From NCBI RefSeq assembly GCF_001718835.1, contig NZ_CP013443.1:868001-932000 (forward strand): a DNA stretch of 64,000 nt, given 5' to 3'. Shown here piece after piece: positions 1-7,812 of this stretch (positions within the stretch are counted from its first letter, which is position 1; every line of letters begins with the position of its first letter). The notes below the pieces were generated by a model. It did not search any database and was not told the DNA's origin. It saw only the letters and a list, made by a program, of their open reading frames with translations. This DNA is from Burkholderia cepacia (GTDB lineage: Bacteria > Pseudomonadota > Gammaproteobacteria > Burkholderiales > Burkholderiaceae). The position numbers and the translations under genes were made by a program.

Positions 1-1161
1 GCTCATCGCGGCGAGCAGCATCGGATTGAACGCGACGCCCGCGCCGATGCCGAGCAGCGTCATGCCGGGCAGCACGTGCCAGACGAAGCCGCCGTCCACC
101 GGCGCGCGCGAGAACAGGGCGAGGCCGCAGGCCGCGATCAGCAGGCCGGCCGCGATCGGGCCGCGGATCCCGAAGCGCATCACGATACGCGCGGACAGCC
201 CGAGCGAGAACGCGGCCATGATCAGGTTCGCCGGCAGGAACGCGAGACCGACCTGCAGCGGCCCGTAGCCGAGCACACGCTGCATGTACAGCGCGGACAG
301 GAAGAACCACGCGAACATCGCGGCCGCCCACAGCACGCCGATCACGTTCGCGAGCGCGACGTTGCGCGCGGCGAACAGCGTGAGCGGCATCAGCGGATGC
401 GCGGTGCGCGCCTCGATCGCGATGAACAGCGCGAGCAGCGCGACAGCCGCGCCGATCAGCACGACGGTCTGCGTCGACAGCCAGCCGGCTTCGTTGCCGC
501 CGACGATCCCGTAGACCGCCAGCATCAGCGATGCGGTCACGGTGACCGCGCCCGCGACGTCGAGCCGTGCGGTGCCGGCCGGCGCGCGCAGGCGCGGCAG
601 CAGCGCGACGCACATCGCATAAACGGCGATGCCGATCGGCAGATTGACGAGGAAGATCCAGTGCCACGACAGCGAACTCGTCAGCAGCCCGCCGAGCAGC
701 ACGCCGATGCTGCCGCCGCCCGCACAGACGAAGCCGTACACGCCCATCGCCCGCGCGCGTTCGCCGGGCTCGGTGAAGAGATTCATGATCAGCGACAGCG
801 ACACGGCCGACACCACCGCGCCGCCGAGCCCCTGCACCGCGCGCGCGGCGATCAGCATCGTCTGCGACTGGGCGAGGCCGCACGCGAGCGACGCGAGCGT
901 GAAGACGACGAGGCCGGCGAGGAACATGCGCCGCTGGCCGTACAGGTCGCCGAGACGGCCGCCGAGCAGCAGGCAGCCGCCGAACGTCAGCAGGTACGCG
1001 TTGACGACCCACACGAGGGCCGTCTCGGTGAAATGGAGGTCGGTGCTGATCGACGGCAGCGCAACGTTCACGATCGTGCTGTCGAGCACGATCATCAGCA
1101 CGCCGAGGCAGAGGACGATCAGCGCGTACCAGCGCCTCTCGCCGTGGATCCCGTGGGTCAT
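1..1161 (-). CDS. MFS transporter, DHA2 (EmrB/QacA) type, 3' part beyond window
   Basis: Proton-driven drug/metabolite exporter of the inner membrane. The reading frame starts at an ATG at 1161 and runs off the left edge, giving 387 codons of a protein usually near 480-510 residues. An N-terminal hydrophobic helix carries LDSTIVNVALP (about residues 26-36), the DHA2 signature. It is followed by MFS motif A, GGRLGDLYGQRR (about 67-78), between TM2 and TM3, and many further hydrophobic segments. It is the most distal of several leftward genes (start 102 bp after the DsbA-like gene). The substrate cannot be read from the sequence. Family assignment is firm; a link to the upstream oxidoreductase is only inferred from adjacency. 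Confidence 0.88.
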   Translation of the reverse strand, partial: MTHGIHGERRWYALIVLCLGVLMIVLDSTIVNVALPSISTDLHFTETALVWVVNAYLLTFGGCLLLGGRLGDLYGQRRMFLAGLVVFTLASLACGLAQSQTMLIAARAVQGLGGAVVSAVSLSLIMNLFTEPGERARAMGVYGFVCAGGGSIGVLLGGLLTSSLSWHWIFLVNLPIGIAVYAMCVALLPRLRAPAGTARLDVAGAVTVTASLMLAVYGIVGGNEAGWLSTQTVVLIGAAVALLALFIAIEARTAHPLMPLTLFAARNVALANVIGVLWAAAMFAWFFLSALYMQRVLGYGPLQVGLAFLPANLIMAAFSLGLSARIVMRFGIRGPIAAGLLIAACGLALFSRAPVDGGFVWHVLPGMTLLGIGAGVAFNPMLLAAMS

Positions 1162-1263
1162 GGGGAGGTGGCCTTTTTAGTTATTTGAAAGGCAACATTC
1201 TAGACGCCGCACGGCGCGGCTTCCTGCCGGTTTCTGGCAGCAGTGAAGCGGACCGTTACGCCG

Positions 1264-1995
1264 TTACGCGCGCTGCGGCAGCGCGCAGCCGTCGGGGCCG
1301 CAGGCGGCCGCGTCGTCGCCGCCGATCGCGACGATGCCGTCGCGCCATGCCTGGTCGAGCGCCTGCGCGAACGCGTCGGCCGGCTGTGCGCCCGACACCG
1401 CGTAACGGCCGCCGAACACGAACAGCGGCACGCCGCGCCCGCCGATCTGCGCGGCGCGCGCGATGTCGGCTTCGACTTCGTCGCGGTACAGGTCGCTGCG
1501 CAGCACGTCTTCGACGGCCGCGCGCTCGAGCCCCGCTTCGACCGCGAATTCGGTCAGCGCGGCGTGATCGAACAGCGAGCCGTGCTCGCAGAAATACGCG
1601 CGGTACAGCCGCTCGGTCAGCGCGTGCGCGCGGCCCGTCGCTTCCGCGAGCTTCACGAGCCGGTGGCCGTCGAGCGTGTCGCCGACGAGCGTGCCCGGCA
1701 GGTCGTAACGCAGCCCGACGCTTGCGGCCGCATCGGTCACCTGGCGCAGCATCTGGTCGACCTGCGCGGGCGACATCCGGTACTTGCCGGCGAGCATCGC
1801 CTCGACCGGCTCGACGGGCTGGCCCGGCATCAGCCGGTATGCGCGCAGCGCGACGTCGACGCGCTCGGCGTGCGCGAACGCGGCGAGCGCCTCGTCGAAG
1901 CGGCGCTTGCCGATCCAGCACCACGGGCAGATCAGGTCGGACCAGATTTCGACGGTCAGGGTCGGGCGAAGCGCGGGGGAGGAGGCGGTCGGCAT
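1264..1995 (-). CDS. DsbA family oxidoreductase, FrnE-like
   Basis: 243-residue thioredoxin-fold protein with the active-site motif CPWC at residues 23-26, followed by the long helical insertion and the C-terminal cis-Pro loop (RGVPLFVFGG) typical of the 2-hydroxychromene-2-carboxylate isomerase/FrnE branch of the DsbA family. There is no signal peptide, so it is probably a cytoplasmic dithiol oxidoreductase and not a periplasmic DsbA. The last residues hold an extra Cys pair (AACGPDGC) of unknown use. It lies 57 bp downstream of the YheO-type regulator on the same strand. FrnE-type proteins have been tied to polyketide maturation and to stress resistance; the role here is unknown. Confidence 0.85.
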   Translation of the reverse strand: MPTASSPALRPTLTVEIWSDLICPWCWIGKRRFDEALAAFAHAERVDVALRAYRLMPGQPVEPVEAMLAGKYRMSPAQVDQMLRQVTDAAASVGLRYDLPGTLVGDTLDGHRLVKLAEATGRAHALTERLYRAYFCEHGSLFDHAALTEFAVEAGLERAAVEDVLRSDLYRDEVEADIARAAQIGGRGVPLFVFGGRYAVSGAQPADAFAQALDQAWRDGIVAIGGDDAAACGPDGCALPQRA

Positions 1996-2052
1996 GGGAT
2001 GGCGGTTCGGGAAAAAATGTAACCGGGACTATATCATTTCGTGCTTCGACGC

Positions 2053-2700
2053 CTATGCGTCGCCCTGCGTTTCCTTCAGGTGCTTGAGGTGCTTGTAGAC
2101 CGTCGCGCGGCCCATCCCGAGCACATTCGCGACGTAGTTCGCCGCGCTCTTGCCGCGGAACGCGCCCTCCGCGTACAGCGCTTCGACGAGTTCGCGCCGG
2201 TGCTCGCGCGTGAGCCCGTTCAGCCCGACCTGCCGCTCGCGCAGCCAGCCGTGCAGGAACGTGTTGATGCGCTCCTGCCAGTCGTCGCGGAACAGCTCGT
2301 CCGGCTGTGCGACGACACCCGCACCCTTGATGAACAGGTCGAGCGTCGCGCGCACTTCGTCGAACACCGCGATGTTGAAGTTGATGCACATCATCCCGGT
2401 CGGGTGGCCCTCGTCGTCGAACAGCACGTTGCTCACGCAGCGCATCCGCCGGCCGTCCCAGTTCAGCTTCTCGTACGGGCCGATCACGCGCTCGCGCGCG
2501 GAATGATCGATTTCCTCCAGCGCGGAATCGTCGCCGACCTCGCGCTTCGACAGGTTGTTCGCGAGATACAGCACGGTCTGGTCGTGCAGGTCGTGGATCA
2601 CGACTTCCGCGTACGGGAAGAACAGCGCGGCGATACCGTCGGCGATCGGCGCATAGCGGGTGAGCAGCAGGTCTTTGACGGGGGATTTCTTCTTGCGCAT
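2053..2700 (-). CDS. YheO/DauR-type transcriptional regulator (PAS_6 + HTH_22)
   Basis: 215-residue regulator. The N-terminal part (about 10-120) matches YheO-like PAS domains (IADGIAALFFPYAEVVIHDL; GMMCINFNIA). The C-terminal part (about 185-209) is a helix-turn-helix: SAANYVANVLGMGR then ATVYKHLKHLK. I chose the ATG at 2700, where the PAS domain begins, because the longer frame upstream is a shadow of the neighbouring gene. Pseudomonas DauR, a D-arginine-responsive regulator, belongs to this family. It lies 128 bp downstream of the ketimine-reductase-like gene on the same strand, and probably controls that gene and the divergent binding-protein/dehydrogenase genes through the inverted repeats between them. 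Target and ligand are inference. Confidence 0.82.
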   Translation of the reverse strand: MRKKKSPVKDLLLTRYAPIADGIAALFFPYAEVVIHDLHDQTVLYLANNLSKREVGDDSALEEIDHSARERVIGPYEKLNWDGRRMRCVSNVLFDDEGHPTGMMCINFNIAVFDEVRATLDLFIKGAGVVAQPDELFRDDWQERINTFLHGWLRERQVGLNGLTREHRRELVEALYAEGAFRGKSAANYVANVLGMGRATVYKHLKHLKETQGDA

Positions 2701-2828
2701 CGGGATCGCACTCTCGGGTGAGCCGCGGCCGGGCGAGCCGGCGGGCTGGCGGCCCGTCGCTCCGGCACGCCGACGCGCGGCCGCCGCGGCGGTTGCGTCA
2801 TTGTATCGGCCCCGCGCGCGCGTGCCGC

Positions 2829-3791
2829 TCATGCGCGCGTCAGGTGCGCATACAGCGCGTGCGCGATCGCGATGTCCTCGAGCCCGAGGCCGATCGAGCG
2901 GAAGAACGCATGGCGCGTGCGCGACGGCGCCGGGCACGCGCGCTGCACGAGCGCCGGCAGGTCGCCCGCGATGCGCTCGACGCGCCAGCCGTGCTCGGCC
3001 GTCGCGATCTGCATCTCGCCGGCGCTCGCGGGCGTCGTGTGCCGGTAGTCGCAGTACACGTCCATGTCGGGCAGCCAGGCGGGCGGGATCTCGTGTGCGC
3101 GCGCGACGTTCGTGCTGATCGACGTGACGAGCGCGGGGCGCGTGAGCATCCCGTCGCCGAGCACGGGCGTGCCCGACGACGTGCACAGCATCACGACGTC
3201 CGCGTCGCGCACGCACGCGTCGACACTGTCGGCCGGCCGCGCACGCGGGTCCAGCCGCGCGAGTTCGGCCCGCATCGCCGCGTCGCCGGCGAGCGCGGGC
3301 GAGTACACGCGGATCGTCTCCCAGTCGCGCAATCCCGCGGTGTGCCGCAGGTGCGCGAGGCCGACCGCGCCCGCGCCGATCACCGCGAGATGCTTCGCGT
3401 CGCCGGGCGCGAGACAGTCGACCGCGAGCGCGGTCGTGCCGGCCGTGCGCTCGACGGTCAGCAGGCCCGCGTCGCACCACATCAGCGGCTGGCCCGTGCG
3501 CATCGACATCAGCGCGGTCCACGCGGTGACGATGGGTTTGCCGCCCGTCACGACATACGGCGACAGCTTCGCGCCGAACACCTGCGCATCGGCGAGCGCG
3601 CCCAGATACGTGATGAAGTCGCCGGCCTGCCCGGGAAACAGCGTGAGCGTCTGCGGCGGCTGCACCGCGCGCGCCGCGGCAAGCGACGCGAACATGCTGC
3701 GCAGCGTGCCGAGCACGTCGAGCGACGGCAGGGCCGCGCGCACCGCGGCTTCGTCGACGGTCAGCGGCAGGGGCGGGGTGGTTTGCGTCAT
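2829..3791 (-). CDS. Ornithine cyclodeaminase/mu-crystallin family NAD(P)-dependent imino acid reductase
   Basis: 320 residues with the family's features: a conserved Lys in FGAKL (about 75), ERTAGTTALA (about 114-123) and a Rossmann loop GAGAVG (139-144). The family includes ornithine cyclodeaminase, delta1-pyrroline/piperideine-2-carboxylate reductases, ketimine reductase and Pseudomonas DauB, which reduces 2-ketoarginine to L-arginine. Paired with the D-amino acid dehydrogenase encoded divergently at 4952, it could reduce the 2-keto or imino acid formed there to the L-amino acid, giving D-to-L conversion by two dehydrogenases. D-arginine, D-lysine and D-proline-type substrates all remain possible. 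It starts at 3791, next to an operator-like repeat. Confidence 0.8.
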   Translation of the reverse strand: MTQTTPPLPLTVDEAAVRAALPSLDVLGTLRSMFASLAAARAVQPPQTLTLFPGQAGDFITYLGALADAQVFGAKLSPYVVTGGKPIVTAWTALMSMRTGQPLMWCDAGLLTVERTAGTTALAVDCLAPGDAKHLAVIGAGAVGLAHLRHTAGLRDWETIRVYSPALAGDAAMRAELARLDPRARPADSVDACVRDADVVMLCTSSGTPVLGDGMLTRPALVTSISTNVARAHEIPPAWLPDMDVYCDYRHTTPASAGEMQIATAEHGWRVERIAGDLPALVQRACPAPSRTRHAFFRSIGLGLEDIAIAHALYAHLTRA

Positions 3792-3863
3792 GGATGCGTC
3801 TCCAGTGGGGCCGGACCAGCAGTCTCGCGACGTGGCGTCCGGCGATGTTCGTGATGGACGAAA

Positions 3864-3878
3864 AGTCTAATATAGACT
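3864..3878. promoter_or_regulatory. Operator-like inverted repeat AGTCTA-N3-TAGACT, copy 1
   Basis: Perfect 6-bp arms AGTCTA/TAGACT around the spacer ATA. It lies 73 bp upstream of the reductase start (3791, leftward). The same 15-bp arrangement recurs at 4019-4033, so chance palindromy is unlikely. Predicted binding site of the YheO/DauR-type regulator encoded at 2053-2700; this assignment is inference. Confidence 0.6.
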
Positions 3879-4018
3879 CATGATGTCGGGCGAGCTTTTC
3901 TTTTCAGGCTGTCCATCGTTCGGACGGTTTTTGAAAAGACGCCTGAAATCAATGTCTTGGATGGGCAGGTGTCGATCCCGGCGAAGCGAAACCGGGGCAC
4001 GATTCTCGTATCCCCTAT

Positions 4019-4033
4019 AGTCTATAGTAGACT
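4019..4033. promoter_or_regulatory. Operator-like inverted repeat AGTCTA-N3-TAGACT, copy 2, with adjacent half-site
   Basis: Perfect arms AGTCTA/TAGACT around TAG. A further half-site AGTCTA lies at 4037-4042, three bases downstream. The element is 71 bp upstream of the binding-protein start at 4105 and 155 bp from copy 1, measured centre to centre. Predicted operator controlling the rightward genes; the regulator is inferred from the neighbouring gene. Confidence 0.6.
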
Positions 4034-4104
4034 TTGAGTCTATATTTCGCGTGCATGGAGTCGCGTTGCCGATCTTTATTGACTCAACCCGGACAGGACC
4101 CGTC

Positions 4105-4884
4105 ATGAACTGGAAGCTTGCCTTTTGCGCTGCCGCGGCCTTCGCGGGCGCGGCCGTCACGGCCCACGCGGAACAGACCACGTTGCGCTTCGGGATCGAA
4201 GCCGCCTATCCGCCGTTCGAGAGCAAGACGCCGGCCGGTCAGCTGCAGGGTTTCGACGTCGACATCGGCAACGCGGTGTGCGCGAAGCTGAACATGAAGT
4301 GCGTGTGGGTCGAGAATTCGTTCGACGGCCTGATTCCGGCGCTGCAGGCGCGCAAGTTCGACGCGATCAATTCGGCAATGAACATCACCGCGAAGCGCAA
4401 GCAGAGCATCGACTTCACGCCGGCGATCTACGTGGTGCCGATCGTGATGGTCGCGAAGCACGGCTCGCCGCTGCGGCCCGACGTCGCGAGCCTGCGCGGC
4501 AAGCACGTCGGCGTGCTGCAGGGTTCGTCGCAGGAGGATTTCCTGAAGGCGCACTGGGCCAGCGCGGGCGTGGCCGTCGTGTCGTACCAGGATCAGGACC
4601 AGATCTATGCCGATCTCGTCGCGGGTCGTCTCGACGCGGCCGTGCAGGAAGCGCAGACCGCGCAGGACGGTTTCCTCGACAAGCCGGCCGGCCGCGATTA
4701 CCAGATCGTCGGCGAGCCGCTGAAGGATCCGGCGACGCTCGGTGAAGGCACGGGCTTCGGGATGCGCAAGAACGACAAGGCGCTGCAGGCGAAGATCGTC
4801 GGCGCGCTCGACGCGCTGAAGAAGGACGGCACGCTCGGCGCGCTGTCGCAGAAGTACTTCAAGCGCGACATCGTCGCAAAGTAA
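4105..4884 (+). CDS. ABC transporter periplasmic amino-acid-binding protein (ArgT/HisJ/AotJ type)
   Basis: 259-residue solute-binding protein (SBP_bac_3). The signal peptide is MNWKLAFCAAAAFAGAAVTAHA, with cleavage after about residue 22, and the mature part opens LRFGIEAAYPPFES, typical of lysine/arginine/ornithine/histidine binders. GFDVDIGNAVC and the SAMNITAKRK segment are also typical. I used the ATG at 4105 because the signal peptide begins there; the upstream in-frame ATG at 4051 would add 18 non-signal residues. No permease or ATPase gene accompanies it, so it must share membrane components encoded elsewhere. It is followed after 67 bp by the D-amino acid dehydrogenase gene, probably in one transcript. 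Confidence 0.9.
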   Translation: MNWKLAFCAAAAFAGAAVTAHAEQTTLRFGIEAAYPPFESKTPAGQLQGFDVDIGNAVCAKLNMKCVWVENSFDGLIPALQARKFDAINSAMNITAKRKQSIDFTPAIYVVPIVMVAKHGSPLRPDVASLRGKHVGVLQGSSQEDFLKAHWASAGVAVVSYQDQDQIYADLVAGRLDAAVQEAQTAQDGFLDKPAGRDYQIVGEPLKDPATLGEGTGFGMRKNDKALQAKIVGALDALKKDGTLGALSQKYFKRDIVAK

Positions 4885-4951
4885 CGACCGCCGCGCGCCG
4901 GCCGCCGGGCGGGCGCGTGCCGCATCGAATCTCGACGCAGTACGGGGAATC

Positions 4952-6196
4952 ATGGATTTCGACGTCATCGTTCTGGGGGCCGGCATCGTCGGCGTGTCGT
5001 CGGCGCTGCATCTGCAGGATCGCGGGTTGCGCGTCGCGCTCGTCGACCGGCGCGCGCCCGGCGAGGAAACGAGCCACGGCAATGCCGGGCTGATCGAACG
5101 CTCGTCGGTCGTGCCGTACGCGTTTCCGCGCCGGCTCGGTACTTTGCTGCGCTATGCGCGCAACCGCTCGGTCGATCTCTACTGGGACTACCGCGCGCTG
5201 CCCGCGTATGCCGGCTGGCTCGCGCGCTTCTGGCGCGAATCGTCGCCGCAGCGGCTCGCAGCCGCCGCGCGCGACCTGCTGCCGCTCGTCGCGGCGAGCG
5301 TCGTCGAGCACGACGCGCTGCTCGCGCGTACCGATGCGCAGCCGCTCGTGCACGACGGCGGGTGGATCGAAGCGTTCCGTTCGCCCGCGCTGTTCGATGC
5401 GGAAACGCGCGTGCAGCAGCGCGTGGCCGACGCGCACGGGCTGCGGATGACGGTGCTCGATGCACGTGCGTTGCGCGCGACGGAGCCCGGCGTCGGCGAC
5501 GCTTTCTGCGGCGCATTCCACTGGCGGGACCCGAAGACCGTATCGAGCCCGGGCGGGCTGACCAAGGCCTACGCCCGGTTGTTCGAGCGCGACGGCGGCA
5601 CGTTCGTGCTCGGCGACGCGACCACGCTTGCGCAGGAACGCGACGGCTGGAGCGTCGACACCGCGCATGGGCGGATCGCGGCCCGCTCGGCGGTGGTCGC
5701 GCTCGGGCCGTGGTCGGATCATGTATTCGCGCCGCTCGGCTACCGGATTCCGCTGCGCGCGAAGCGCGGCTACCACATGCACTACCGGCCGACGCGCACG
5801 CCGCTCGCCGTGCCCGTGTGCGATACCGAGGAAGGTTTCGTCGTCGCGCCGATGGAAGGGGACCGCCTGCGGCTCACGACCGGCGTCGAGATCGCGCTGC
5901 GCGGCGCACCGCCGACCGGCGTGCAGCTCGCGCGTGCGGAGCCGCTGGCGCGCGACGCGTTCGGCATCGGCGAGCGGCTCGATCCCGAGCCGTGGCTCGG
6001 GATGCGGCCGTGCACGCCCGACATGCGCCCGGTGGTCGGGCCCGCGCCGCGCCATCGCCACCTGTGGTTCGCGTTCGGCCATTGTCACCACGGGCTCACG
6101 CTCGGCCCCGCGACCGGGCGCCTGCTCGCTGAAATGATGACGGGCGCGCCGACCTATATCGATCCCCATCCGTACCGGCCTGCACGCTTCGGCTGA
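4952..6196 (+). CDS. FAD-dependent D-amino acid dehydrogenase, DadA-like
   Basis: 414-residue DAO-family flavoprotein. The FAD-binding motif VLGAGIVG lies at residues 7-14 and HGNAGLIERSS follows at about 46-56, resembling DadA more than Pseudomonas DauA. The C-terminus has the GLRP-type region in the form GMRPCTPDMRPVVGPAP and a closing HHGLTLGPATG dinucleotide-contact segment. It is expected to oxidise a D-amino acid to its 2-keto/imino acid and feed electrons to the respiratory chain at the inner membrane. The binding protein just upstream and the reductase encoded divergently suggest a basic or cyclic D-amino acid as substrate; this is inference. Confidence 0.82.
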   Translation: MDFDVIVLGAGIVGVSSALHLQDRGLRVALVDRRAPGEETSHGNAGLIERSSVVPYAFPRRLGTLLRYARNRSVDLYWDYRALPAYAGWLARFWRESSPQRLAAAARDLLPLVAASVVEHDALLARTDAQPLVHDGGWIEAFRSPALFDAETRVQQRVADAHGLRMTVLDARALRATEPGVGDAFCGAFHWRDPKTVSSPGGLTKAYARLFERDGGTFVLGDATTLAQERDGWSVDTAHGRIAARSAVVALGPWSDHVFAPLGYRIPLRAKRGYHMHYRPTRTPLAVPVCDTEEGFVVAPMEGDRLRLTTGVEIALRGAPPTGVQLARAEPLARDAFGIGERLDPEPWLGMRPCTPDMRPVVGPAPRHRHLWFAFGHCHHGLTLGPATGRLLAEMMTGAPTYIDPHPYRPARFG

Positions 6197-6204
6197 GCGC
6201 GCGC

Positions 6205-6591
6205 TTATGCCGCGCGGACACGGTTCTTCAGGGCGACGGCAATCCGGCCGGCGTGCTGACCGGCGCACTCGCGAACGGCCCGGCGGCACTGTCGCAGGCG
6301 GGCGGCGCGCTCGGCGGCGCGGCCGGTTCGACGGCGGCGGCGGGCGGTGGCCTGATGGGCGCGGGCGCAGGTGCAGCCGGCAGCACGGCGGGTGCGATCG
6401 GCTCGGCGCTGACGACCGGCGCGACCGCAACGGCCACGGTCGTCAACTCGGCCGGCGCCGCAGTGGGCACGGCGCTCGGCTCGACGCCGAGCGTGTCGGT
6501 CACGCCGCACTCGGGCGGCGGCTCGGCGAACAACCCGCTCGCACCGGTGTCGTCGCTGCTTCAGTCGCTGACGGGCGCACTGCCGAGATAG
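6205..6591 (+). pseudogene. Ala/Gly-rich C-terminal gene fragment
   Basis: An open frame begins inside the end of the upstream dehydrogenase gene with no plausible ribosome-binding site. From about 6220 it encodes TVLQGDGNPAGVL, then a long stretch of almost only Ala, Gly, Ser and Thr, ending SSLLQSLTGALPR. The first candidate start codon is a GTG at 6253 (112 residues). Sequence like this is usual at the C-termini of repetitive Burkholderia surface or collagen-like proteins. With the intrinsic terminator 56 bp downstream, it looks like the surviving 3' end of a larger rightward gene. I do not recognise the family with certainty; it could also be a short expressed low-complexity protein. Confidence 0.4.
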
Positions 6592-6647
6592 CACAGCGGA
6601 GACCCCGGGCAGCGGCGTGCATCGCCGTTGCCCGCCGGCGTCAAGCG

Positions 6648-6680
6648 AGGCGGCACGACAGCGATGTCATGCCGCCTTTT
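6648..6680 (+). terminator. Rho-independent terminator
   Basis: Two-step hairpin: AGGCGGCA (6648-6655) pairs with TGCCGCCT (6670-6677). An inner GACA/TGTC stem surrounds a GCGA loop, and TTT follows. Orientation fits the rightward Ala/Gly-rich frame ending at 6591. Confidence 0.75.
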
Positions 6681-6914
6681 CCATTCGACCCCGCTCGCGC
6701 ACCCCCGCGAACCCGGCCGTCACTCGCCGCTTCCGCACATTTGTCGGGTCGCGACGGAATAATTGGCCGCGCTCGTCCGTTTATCTACCGAGTCACGGCG
6801 CGGCCGCGCGGCGGGATAATTTCCGCGATGGCGTCGATTCTCCGGTTTCGCGCCGGCCGCGTCCGCGCCCGGCGGCGCCGTGCGCGTCGCTATGCCATGC
6901 GAAGGAGAGCGGGA

Positions 6915-7274
6915 ATGAAACGGATGCTGCTCGTCGCCGCGTTGACGATCGGGGCGGCGCTGCCCGCCGCCGCGGAGCTGCCGCAGGTGAGCGGCGGGAA
7001 GCTGGTCGACGAAGATCGCATGACGCTGTACGTGTTCGATCGCGACGCGCCCGGCAAGAGCGCGTGCGACAGCGCGTGCGCGGCCAGCTGGCCGCCCGCG
7101 CTTGCCGACGCGTACGACAAGGCGTCAGGCGCATGGAGTCTCGTCAAGCGCGACGACGGCAGGATGCAATGGGCGTACAAGGGACACCCGCTGTACCGGT
7201 GGAAGATGGACGGCAAGCCCGGCGACGCGGGCGGCGACGGGATCGGCGGCATGTGGCACGTTGCGCACCCGTGA
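6915..7274 (+). CDS. Secreted COG4315-type protein (Yx(F/W)xxD repeat family)
   Basis: 119 residues with a signal peptide (MKRMLLVAALTIGAALPAAA). The motif LYVFDRDAPGKSACDSACAASWPP is a single copy of the COG4315 secreted/lipoprotein repeat, and a second half, WAYKGHPLYRWKMDGKPGD, completes the domain. The function of the family is unknown; members are periplasmic or surface proteins, often beside ECF sigma genes. I chose the ATG at 6915 because AAGGAG-like sequence at 6903-6909 sits just before it and overlaps the alternative ATG at 6897. The ECF sigma gene follows after 27 bp, so it is probably the first gene of that operon. Confidence 0.78.
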   Translation: MKRMLLVAALTIGAALPAAAELPQVSGGKLVDEDRMTLYVFDRDAPGKSACDSACAASWPPALADAYDKASGAWSLVKRDDGRMQWAYKGHPLYRWKMDGKPGDAGGDGIGGMWHVAHP

Positions 7275-7301
7275 CCGCGCGGCGGTGCGCGAGGCATCCT
7301 G

Positions 7302-7802
7302 ATGAGCTATGAATCGGACCTGCTGGTGTGGTTGCCGCATCTCACGCGCTATGCGCGCGCGCTGACGGGCGACCGCGCCTGGGCGGACGATCTCGTGCAG
7401 GACACGCTCGAGCGTGCGCTGAACCGCCCGCCGCGCGATGGCGGCAACCTGCGCGCGTGGCTGCTGACGCTGCTGCGGCACCGCTTCATCGACCAGTTGC
7501 GCGCGCGGCACGAGATCGCGGTCGACGATGCGACGGCGCCGTGGCAAACGATGGCCGCGCCGGCCGGCGAGATCGGCGGGCTGGTGCTGCGCGACGTGCA
7601 GCGCGCGCTGTACCGGTTGCCGGTCGAGCAGCGCGAGGTGTTGCTGCTGGTCGCGCTCGAGGAGCTGAGCTACCAGGAGGCCGCGCAGGTGCTGGCGGTG
7701 CCGGTGGGAACGGTGATGTCGCGCCTCGCACGGGCGCGCGGGCAGATGCGCGCGATGCTGTCGGACGAGCCGTCGGCGCACGGCACGCCGCGTTACGGGT
7801 GA
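7302..7802 (+). CDS. ECF-type RNA polymerase sigma factor
   Basis: 166 residues with both sigma domains. Region 2 includes WADDLVQDTLERAL (about 28-40) with the conserved RAWLLTLLRHRFID downstream. Region 4 (about 105-147) reads LPVEQREVLLLVALEELSYQEAAQVL and a recognition helix GTVMSRLARAR. This length and two-domain layout are standard for ECF sigma factors. The downstream gene 10 bp away encodes a membrane anti-sigma factor, so activity should be held in check until an envelope signal releases it. The target promoter was not identified. Confidence 0.92.
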   Translation: MSYESDLLVWLPHLTRYARALTGDRAWADDLVQDTLERALNRPPRDGGNLRAWLLTLLRHRFIDQLRARHEIAVDDATAPWQTMAAPAGEIGGLVLRDVQRALYRLPVEQREVLLLVALEELSYQEAAQVLAVPVGTVMSRLARARGQMRAMLSDEPSAHGTPRYG

Positions 7803-7812
7803 TCGGGAAGAC

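Larger units (their letters stand above)
3792..4104. promoter_or_regulatory. Divergent promoter region of the D-amino-acid module
   Basis: 313 bp between the leftward reductase gene and the rightward binding-protein gene. It has no coding potential of its own and is more AT-rich near both ends than the genes around it. Two identical inverted repeats and one half-site lie inside (listed separately), one near each gene, as expected for a shared regulator of divergent promoters. I could not pick convincing -35/-10 pairs. Confidence 0.6.
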
